The notes beneath the pieces are model-generated. The model did no database searches and was not told the origin of the DNA. It saw only the letters and a list, made by a program, of their open reading frames with translations. 64,000 nt of DNA from Biomphalaria glabrata. Its lineage: Eukaryota > Mollusca > Gastropoda > Planorbidae. Where the stretch lies: the NCBI RefSeq assembly GCF_947242115.1, contig NC_074719.1, positions 3,980,783 through 4,044,782 on the forward strand, read 5' to 3'. How positions within the stretch are numbered: position 1 is the stretch's first letter; every line of letters begins with the position of its first letter. The translations under genes were made by a program, and so were the position numbers. Shown here one piece after another: positions 56,676 through 64,000 of this stretch.

Positions 56676-57222
56676 CTATTTTAAGTCTTCATTTTATCAA
56701 GCGGACTTCCACTTAAGCCTATTGTGAGGTTTTCACCTCCAAAAAGTCTAAACTCGCGTCTCATAATTCCAAGAAACGGCCATAATTTGATCCGGTCTGG
56801 CACGCCATTAAATACATAGTTTTTATCTGTATCTTTGCATCTATCTTTCAGGGCGTAGGAATCAAAGCCATTACTGTGAACAGTTTGTTTGCCCACGTTT
56901 GTTTTACTAGGAATAAATCGTAGGGTACGATCAAGTAGCGTAGCAAAATGCAGACTGGATTCAAGATTTAGTCTGTGATCTAAGACAGTGTTTCCCAAAG
57001 TGGGGTACGCGTACCCCCAGGGGTACTGGAAGACTTTGGAAGGTACGCGTTGCACCTTATTAACTATGCTAATTTAAAAAAAACAAACCCATTTATTATG
57101 TTCATTCTTTTCTTAGGTACAAGCCGAGGTGTACTTGGCCTCACAAAAATTATAAAAGGGTACACTTTAGTCTAAAGTTTGGGAAACACTGATCCAAGAG
57201 ATGTTTGCTTTTATCCTTTTAA
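56676..57222 (-). pseudogene. Orphan coding segment split by an hAT MITE
   Basis: Reading leftward, an open stretch from about 56985 to 56681 encodes roughly 100 residues with ordinary protein composition (for example TLRFIPSKTNVGKQ, NGFDSYALKDRC, KLWPFLGIMRREFRLF) and ends with a stop after SPLDKMKT. A 206-bp MITE (56986-57191) interrupts it. On the far side the same frame runs on for a few codons (DKSKHLL) back to a possible acceptor ending TTAAAAG near 57215. This looks like the last exon of a host gene hit by the MITE. I do not recognise the family. It could also be chance open sequence, but the codon content is better than the surrounding AT-rich DNA. No partner exon was found nearby. 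Confidence 0.35.
56986..57191. mobile_element. hAT-type MITE, 206 bp, in the orphan coding segment
   Basis: Ends CAGTGTTTCCCAAAGTGGGG and (reverse) CAGTGTTTCCCAAACTTTAG; target duplication ATCTAAGA/ATCCAAGA (7 of 8). Inside GGGGTACGCGTACCCC is a perfect palindrome. Confidence 0.9.
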
Positions 57223-57224
57223 GA

Positions 57225-57930
57225 AACTAGGAGATTAAGTGTAACAAAAACAAATCAAGTCCTTCCTGTTGTCACTGCCCATTACGTGACCCTGTGAATT
57301 TGTGTACCACTTGATGTCGCGCATGTCCACTCCAGTTAAAACAGAACAACACATATTAAGATTCATCAAATAATACCATGGTACGCAGACGATATTTATT
57401 ATCTATAAAATACGGTAGCTATAGAGATATAGCGGTAGAGATACACATTATGTTTCACAAATTGACTTCAGTCCAATAAAATATTCCAAGTACACAATTG
57501 GTATTAAACTATTGAATCAACTACGTTAGATATCCATACAGTTTTAGAACATGAAGACTACTCAATTCTTGAGCATGTGGGCAGCTCTCAGCTCTCAGAA
57601 TGAGATTTCCTCTCTTTGATTCTCGAATAGATTTCACTTTCACGTGAAACACAACAAAAAGTTATACTTCGTGATTCTCACTAATTCATGTCACAAACAA
57701 TGATGTGACAACTGTATCTATCTTTAGGGCTTACATATAATATAGAAAAAGACAATCCATTTTACAAGTAATAGTGACCTTGCGCTCTATTTCGTTACGG
57801 CTTTTAACACTCAATAATGTTATGACGCTCAATGCTTGCGCGTCTTCTTTAAAGTAATAAACAACTCTCTCTCTCTCAATGATTCAATGGTCTCCAATTC
57901 GGCATCAGTTAGTCATAAAGTTCCCATTTT
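57225..57930. other. Unassigned sequence
   Basis: Average composition, a CT microsatellite at 57866, and no frame or repeat I can name. Confidence 0.45.
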
Positions 57931-57934
57931 CAGT

Positions 57935-58285
57935 ACTCATTACGATCTATAAGGCGGATGACGTAAAGGCTATCTGCTGTGGCCAAATGTTAACGAGGGT
58001 GTCATGTTGCCAGCACAACGACCAATCCCCGTTAATTTCTCCAACTATTGACAGGTACCAATTAGAGTTGACTCAGGGGGTGATGATGTAAAGGTAATCT
58101 GCTGTGGCCCAAGGTTAATGAGGGTGTGGTGTTGCCAGCACAATGACCAATCCCCTTTACATTTCTCCAACTAATGACAGGTACCCACTAGAGTTGACTC
58201 AGGGGCGATCTAAAAATTTCAAATTTTAAAGTACTAGTTTTCAAGTGGATACGAACCCGAGACCAATAAGCCTGAGCGAAATGAT
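57935..58285 (-). mobile_element. Two S3 SINEs in tandem
   Basis: The same body (GGATGACGTAAAGGCTATCT, TGTTGCCAGCACAACGACCA, CAACTATTGACAGGTACC) occurs at 57945-58085 and again at 58078-58285, the second continuing to the reverse B box GGATACGAACCCGAGACC. Confidence 0.75.
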
Positions 58286-58654
58286 TCCTAGAGTACCATG
58301 GTTGTGACGCCACTGGTACGATTTACTGAAACCTGCATCATTATCCATACAGTGCTGGCACATAGGCGTCTACGTCTGATTCTGCCCAGATGGCATTTCG
58401 TTCGTCAGTGCGTACTGCCTTGTACTAAAACAAAAGAGATGGTCATCACAGAGTGTATGGCGATTTGCACTCTTCTTGCTGACTTTAGACATACGCTTCA
58501 GCTTGCTGTCAACACATTTCCCTACGCTTCCCTTTTCTTTGGCTTGAGAATTATTCTAGGAAAAAAATCTAAGTCCTATTCCAGAAATCTCCCAAGAAAA
58601 TCTACCCAGCCCCACAAAATCTACTCAAGTTACACACACACACAGTATCTTGAC

Positions 58655-59255
58655 CTTCACCTATCCCTTTGTCTGTTGCTGAACTGTTGGGGCACCACAC
58701 ATGATCTGTGGGTCGTCTTTCTCCATTCTTTTCTGTCTTTTCCCTTGAATAGACTCTCTTTCTATGACAGACAGGCCTGTCACTGGAAGTTAATGTACTT
58801 AATGCAAAAGACTGAAAAATGGAGGAAGACGGTCGACAGATCATATGTGATGCTCCAATGGTTCAACAGACTAATTAAAGGGTGAAAGTGAAGGTGGTGA
58901 ATCCTCTCTTTCAATGACAGGCCCGTTTTAATGTTGTCTTCCATCGCTTTCCCTGCCTCTTCTTCTTTTTCCTGGTACTGTTCCCGAAAGGAAAGTCTTT
59001 CTGCGAGCATTGAGAACCGTGTGATACAATGCTCTTAAGCTTTAATTTGCGTTTTTTTTACAGCAGCCGGCAGGTCATCGTGGGCCCCATAGTGATCCTG
59101 TTTAGAAGCTCCTCGTTTGTGGTGCGGTCTTTGTAGCTGGTAACCAGTGTCTCAATTCCAATGCTAGAATCCTCCTCTCTGGTTCTGCAGTTAGTGACCA
59201 TGATTCTCAAGCATATAATAATGTGGCCATGACCTACTCTAAAGAGAGCTAACTT
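58655..59255 (-). mobile_element. LINE 3' ends (RGRQRKRW family), fold-back arrangement
   Basis: 58655-58785 and 58895-59255 are minus-strand copies (TVPXKRKKRQGKRWKTTLK, LLYAXRIMVTNCRTREEDSS, SYKDRTTNEEL). 58795-58890 is a plus-strand copy of the extreme 3' end (KDXKMEEDGRQIICDAPMVQ). Confidence 0.6.
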
Positions 59256-59454
59256 TCTTAAACAAAACATTTCACTACAAGTAATATATAAACAAAATAT
59301 GTTTCAAATAAAATTCTAATTTATGTTCAATTCATACATTAAAAAAGAAAACAAATTAGCCAGTAAGAGAAACGATCCCACTACATTTGCGAATTTGGAA
59401 CAATGCTCTAACAATTTGGTTATTGGCCATATTAGTAAAGTAAGTAAATATTCC

Positions 59455-59560
59455 CTTTCAGACCTTACGATCTATAGGTCAGATGATGTTAAGGTCATCT
59501 GTTTCTTAGGCCAACGGTTAACGAACAGTGGCCATATTACTAAAGGTCAAACATAATAGT
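59455..59560 (-). mobile_element. S3 SINE fragment
   Basis: TTCAGACCTTACGATCTATA, GATGATGTTAAGGTCATCTG and AGGCCAACGGTTAACGAACA. Confidence 0.6.
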
Positions 59561-60330
59561 TCACTGACGAATCTTTCACGACAAATCGTTGCTATTACCG
59601 TTTTTGTAATTGTAGCACCGAACTGCTGGTAAACAACTAAACCGCTGTAGGCGTAATATACTTGAAAAACCTGAATAACTTCCTTGTGAACAATACTAAA
59701 TATAAGTTTATTTATAGGCCTAATATGGACAAAATCAAGTTAATATGAAATCAAGTAAATGTAGTAGACTTTAGTAATATTATTTCTTAATTTAAAAAAA
59801 TACAGCTCACTACAATGACATAACTTTTCAGTTTCACGTTCTGGAGTTGTCTCCCCTAAGACCAACTGACGGCTATGCCACCTATATTGCATCATTCACA
59901 TCCAATCGCTAACCTCTTCCCGCCGTCACACACACACACAGACACACTCCATAACAATCCTTAACCCGACAAAAGGTTCATAGACAACCTTTTCACTGAC
60001 AACTGAATCACCGACATTTTGTTCATGGCAAATAATAATAATAATAATCTTTATTGTCCGTAAGGAAATATGTCTTACAATTTGTGCATTACATCAAACA
60101 AAACAAAAATGGTTCACACGACAAATGGCTCCCTAACAGTTGGTTCACCAACAAATCATTCACCCACAAATCCACATTAATTTTGAGTAAAAAAAAAATA
60201 TCGTTCTCCTTAACCGTCCTTCAATCCCAAAGAAGGTAACGCTATAACAATTTTAGAAGTTGCTGTGGTTAAATTGAAGTCATTATTTTAAATGGTGTAA
60301 AATTTGAGATCGACTATGCATTATCATACA
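59560..60330. other. Unassigned sequence
   Basis: It has a CA microsatellite (59930-59945), an AAT run (60030-60045) and a repeated TTCAC.GACAAAT motif. No gene was recognised. Confidence 0.45.
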
Positions 60331-60374
60331 TCAGAGCCGGCCTTAGATAATTAGAGGCCTTAGGCGAAGTGGGA

Positions 60375-61200
60375 TCCACAATTACAGATGACCTGTCTCT
60401 AGAAGAGGAGATAAAAAAAAACGCATAGGGAAGGCTGCCTCGACCTTCGCTAGACTCAGGCCAAGAGTTTTGGAAAACCATAAGCTAACTACGGTGACCA
60501 AAATGGAAGTCTACAAGGCATGCGTTATGAGTACACTGCTGTATGGCAGTGAATCATGGACCACCTACGCAAAGCAAAAGAGAAAACTGAACTCATTCCA
60601 TTTGAGATGTCTCCGTAGCATCTTGAATGTCACATGGAAAGAAAAAGTGTGCAATACTGAGATCATTGCGCGATCAGGTATTCCCAGCATCTTTACAGCC
60701 CTCAGACAACGCCGTTTGCGCTGGCTTGGACATGTTCGCCGGATGGAGGACAATCGCATCCCGAAAGTCATCCTCTACGGTCAACTCGCGACTGGCACAA
60801 GAAAAACTGGTCGCCCCCACCTCCGTTACATAGATGTAATAAAACGTGACCTCAAATCAGTGAACATCAATACTGACAATTGGGAAGACATAGCTCTAGA
60901 CCGCAACAGATGGAGAGAGACAGTGACCAAGAAAGCTATGGACAGTGAAAGTACATGTGTCTCAGCTCAGGAAGAAAAAAAAACGTACAATCCGAAAAAT
61001 GGCCAGCTCCTCTACCACCGAAGCAAAAGCCACCCTAACCTGCGCTATCTGTGGATGGGAGTGTCTCTCCAAAGTAGGGCTCCACAGCCACATGAGGAAG
61101 TGTGCTCTGAGATGATCCATAGTCGTTCTACGACTGAAGGAGGCCAATACAATAGGCGAAGTGAATTCGGTGGCCTCAAATGAGATAGAAAAATACAAAT
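60375..61200 (+). mobile_element. LINE 3' end with long open frame and C-terminal Cys/His motif
   Basis: Starts SLEEEIKKRIGKAAST-like text (frame broken at 60415) and runs MENHKLTTVTKMEVYKACVM STLLYGSESWTTYAKQKRKL, RCLRSILNVTWKEKVCNTEI, LRQRRLRWLGHVRRMEDNRI PK, GRPHLRYIDVIKRDLK and RNRWRETVTKKAMD. After a frame change near 60985 it ends CAICGWECLSKVGLHSHMRK C. It is the RT thumb plus C-terminal zinc motif of the same general clade as the 12100-14330 element, and much better preserved. Confidence 0.8.
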
Positions 61201-61412
61201 ATTTAATAGCGAAACAAAAACTAAACTGCAATTTACTAAAAAAAAAACAAAAAAACTCAAACAACAGCAATAAGGACAAGTTTTGCTATTTCTGCCCTAA
61301 AAAAAAATGGTTTTGAGTCTGTGCCAGGTCAAGTCGGCTGCTTAGTTTGCCCTTGCCCAACAGGGACATATTAGCATATATCATAAAACTATAGTTTATA
61401 TAGAATTGATAA

Positions 61413-63927
61413 TCAACTCAGCAATGGTAAATATCTTTCACAAGCAAACGTTCTTCCTTCTTTATTTTTCGCATTGCGAAGCCATTTAAACGGATGTATA
61501 AAAATCTCATTTCTAGCATCAAAAAAAGTCCATGGCTTTTGTCTGTCGTTATTCCAAAGCCCATGTCCTTCAAACAAATACTTTTCCTCAAAAGGATTCT
61601 TCAGTCCCATGTAAATATTCCCAACTACTAACTCCACCATACAGTTATGCCTTCGAAATATTTCAGTGATTGTAATATACTCATTCTGTAAAATTTGTGG
61701 GACGTAAAAAATATCAGTTGCACCGTAAATTACAAAGTTGGGCTTCAGGTTACCTTCCAAGTTTTTGAGAAATCTTTCTGCGAATGTCGTAAAATTAACT
61801 CGCGGGTATTTCTCTAACTGCTCCTCAACGGTAAGATTCAAAGCAGTTTTTAATTCCCCAATAACTTTTTCAACTGCTCTCTGACCTCTGATGGAATTCC
61901 AGTGAGGCCATTTACTTTTAGGATCTTTTTTATATAGCTCTTTAAAATGCACCTTAGAGAAGATACTCATTTCTGTCCTAGGGAGTGCAACAATGTTCCA
62001 AGTATTCAGAAGGACATCGTCTCCTATCTGGAGATAGCCTTGAACTGGTAGACCAAGCTTCATGGCGCCAGCAGTGCATTCATAGAAAAATTCCCAGCCA
62101 TGAGCTACACCTTCTATGGAAGTAACGTAATTAAATCCCTCTCTATCCGTGTACGTCTGAAAGGCTTCTACTGAGGGCACACAGTAAACGATAAACTTAA
62201 AATACTGTCTGTGTAAAAACTCATTAAAACCAAGAGAAGGAAACAAGCTGTTATAATTTATTACTATAATTAGCAATATATCGTCTATCACAGGATTAGT
62301 CATTTTCTGTATTGCGTGCAAGTTCATTGTTACATTAAGTCCACATAATGATACTATGTCTTTTGAAACTATTTTCTCTAAATCACTAGTAATATTGTTG
62401 AACATTTTTAAATGCTGAGGAATACGATAAACCGTTTTAGTGATAGTTCTTGGATGTAATAACTTTTTTGGCGTAAACTTTGTAAGATCATCTATCCAAG
62501 AAGAGATAAGTACTTTCATGTTAGTCAAATCTTTCAATGGAAGACAGTCCTTCATGATGCAAATGGTTACGTTCTTCAGTATATCATTACAGCATTCATC
62601 GTTTGGGTTACAAGAGGACATGTTAGTACAGTTAGAACTAGAAACACAACTTGTATTTAAACTCTGCTTACTAGCATCGGCGACGTATGCACAGTCGTAA
62701 GGTTGATTGTGTGTAGATACGTAATAGAAAGACGTCAAAAGTTGAGAACCTTTGATCATTTCGTTTAATAATCTTGTCCTGAAAGCTTTCTTCTCTTCTA
62801 AATTTAACTCTGGTGGAATAAAAAGCAACTTGAAGACATCCTCAAAGAAAACTGTAGGTCCAGTGCTGAATGAGGCTGCAGTTGAATTTCTAATAAAAAC
62901 TGGAGTAGTATTTACAACTGTAGGGCGGCTTACATTGCCTTGAGTGTATTTTAAGCAAGTCGAGGTAGAGACAGTTACACCTTGTCTTATAGACACCGAG
63001 CTCCAGTCTACTATAGAGTAAATATCAGAGTTTCTGAGTTCAGATATGTTTCTAGCTGTGTTGATTCTACCTAGAGACCAAAATTCTTTGGGAAAGGCTT
63101 CGGTCAGACCAAAATGATGAAAAGGATTAAACAAGCCCGCACCCTCGTACATCAATCCAGATTGGTGTGCATCATTAATGTGAAATGTTCCAGTGATGTT
63201 TTCAACTAAAGCGTCGCACTCGGTATCTAGAATTACCTTGGCGCCATTTTCTATAGCAAATAAATATCCAGTCAATTTGGATGATGTGTTGATAAATGTA
63301 AAAGTTGAAAAATGACTTGATGACTGTTGAAGATAATCTCTGGTGATTTGATAACACTTGGGAGGACTGAAAGAAATGTTTAAAATATGTTAGTTAGGGT
63401 TAGCGTTAATCTTATCTTATCTTACATTTGTAATGTCTAAATTATGTTTGAAGTAGTCACACATCTTGTTGGAATGATACGGGTGAAAAAAAAAATTAAA
63501 ATGCATTCCAAACAAAAAAAAAAAAGGGACAACAATCTTAATAAATTAAATGGGTGGGGGGAGAATGAGCTAGAGCTGGGGCTTTGAGAGTAAGAAAGTT
63601 GGATTGTGCGGTTTGCGCGATGGGCTGTCGTTCATTCGTTTATCACGATGACCCCGGATTCAAACCCTGCCAGCTGCCTTCACCCGGTTACCCTGCGGGA
63701 GTTTTTTACTAGGAAGTAGACGAAGGGACAATCAAAACATGTGAAACATTTTACAAACGTAAAATCTAGCTGAAAAAGTTAAATGTTGACAGACACCTTT
63801 AACCTACCTACATCCAATAATGTCTTTTTCGACATCAACGAAAATAGCGACACTCCAATCATCTTGTTTGGTTATCAGAGTTACATCCACACAAGGTGTA
63901 GAGACGTCATCTAGTACGACCCAGTTT
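61413..63927 (-). CDS. STELLO/DUF288-like glycosyltransferase-family protein (3' part of gene)
   Basis: A last exon, 63366-61413, and the exon before it, 63927-63808, join in frame (donor TGTAG|GTAGGT, acceptor TTTCAG|TCC; the split codon gives Ser). The gene continues upstream, probably outside the window. The earlier exon reads NWVVLDDVSTPCVDVTLI...WSVAIFVDVE, the pattern of the N-terminal strand of DUF288/STELLO proteins. The last exon has GYLFAIENGAKVILDTECDA, matching the family block GYL.AI.HGA..I.D.DDD, then NPFHHFG, and a C-terminal half with FKFIVYCVPS, GYLQIGDDVLLNTWN. STELLO proteins in plants are Golgi membrane proteins affecting cellulose synthase, and nematodes have DUF288 relatives; the substrate in molluscs is unknown. 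Many N-x-S/T sequons and a Cys-rich loop (SCNPNDECC) suggest a lumenal domain. The acidic D-D-D block reads DTECD, so activity is uncertain. The family call is from remembered motifs. Confidence 0.75.
63597..63768 (+). mobile_element. tRNA-derived SINE, family S1, in the STELLO-like gene intron
   Basis: GTTGGATTGTGCGGTTTGCG, CCCGGATTCAAACCCTGCC (B box), CCTGCGGGAG and ACATGTGAAACATTTTACAA. Confidence 0.75.
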
Positions 63928-64000
63928 CTGGTTATGGAAATATATTTTATATGCAATTTATGAAGTATTTATCATCATAACGTCGGTTAATGGCTTGCAA

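Noticed and set aside
58298-58885. 195-codon open frame on the plus strand
   Set aside because: Its second half is antisense to a LINE 3' end and its first half has no recognisable motif. Chance reading.
60470-61183. 237-codon open frame as a host gene
   Set aside because: RT-thumb motifs (STLLYGSESW, LRWLGHVRRM) identify a LINE; the last 60 codons are out of the LINE frame.

Overview
The window looks like AT-rich genomic DNA of an animal, most likely a gastropod mollusc and perhaps a planorbid freshwater snail (Biomphalaria/Bulinus type). This is inference from split genes with CAG|GTA donors, many short non-LTR retrotransposon 3' ends, several tRNA-derived SINE families, hAT elements, and constant TAGATCTAGATC and AGGCCTA words. 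I see no bacterial or organellar features.

The core is a same-strand (minus) tandem array of four C2H2 zinc-finger genes, called A to D here: A (6277-8962, 12 fingers), B (19533-25252, 9 fingers), C (33408-36814, decayed, 4 good fingers) and D (46231-50621, 19 fingers). They share one architecture. A first coding exon specifies a 65-75 residue acidic N-terminus that I do not recognise as KRAB, ZAD, BTB or SCAN. A small middle exon follows (not found in A), and one long last exon carries all fingers. Every coding junction is phase 0. The non-finger part repeats the SUMO-acceptor pattern (hydrophobic)-K-x-E two to four times per protein, which suggests a repressor-type tether. About 1.5-3 kb upstream of A, B and D lies a similar GC-richer block with an ETS-like CCGGAA core, a plausible shared promoter. 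A fourth copy at 200-300 predicts another gene just left of the window. The flanks of A and B are also paralogous (about 0.2-6 kb against 12-19 kb), so the array grew by segmental duplication.

The array is embedded in mobile-element debris: at least nine non-LTR families (mostly 3' ends with C-terminal zinc-knuckle or RNase H pieces), three tRNA-derived SINE families, several hAT-type elements (two with perfect 8-bp target duplications), and three solo LTRs from two families. In gene C the finger region has grown into a 36-bp minisatellite of 20 units that still reads as half-fingers.

At the right edge (61413-63927, minus) is the 3' part of an unrelated host gene resembling STELLO/DUF288 glycosyltransferase-like Golgi proteins. 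A short orphan coding segment (about 56676-57220, minus) interrupted by an hAT MITE may be the remains of another host exon. Remaining stretches are AT-rich intergenic or intronic DNA with nothing I can name.
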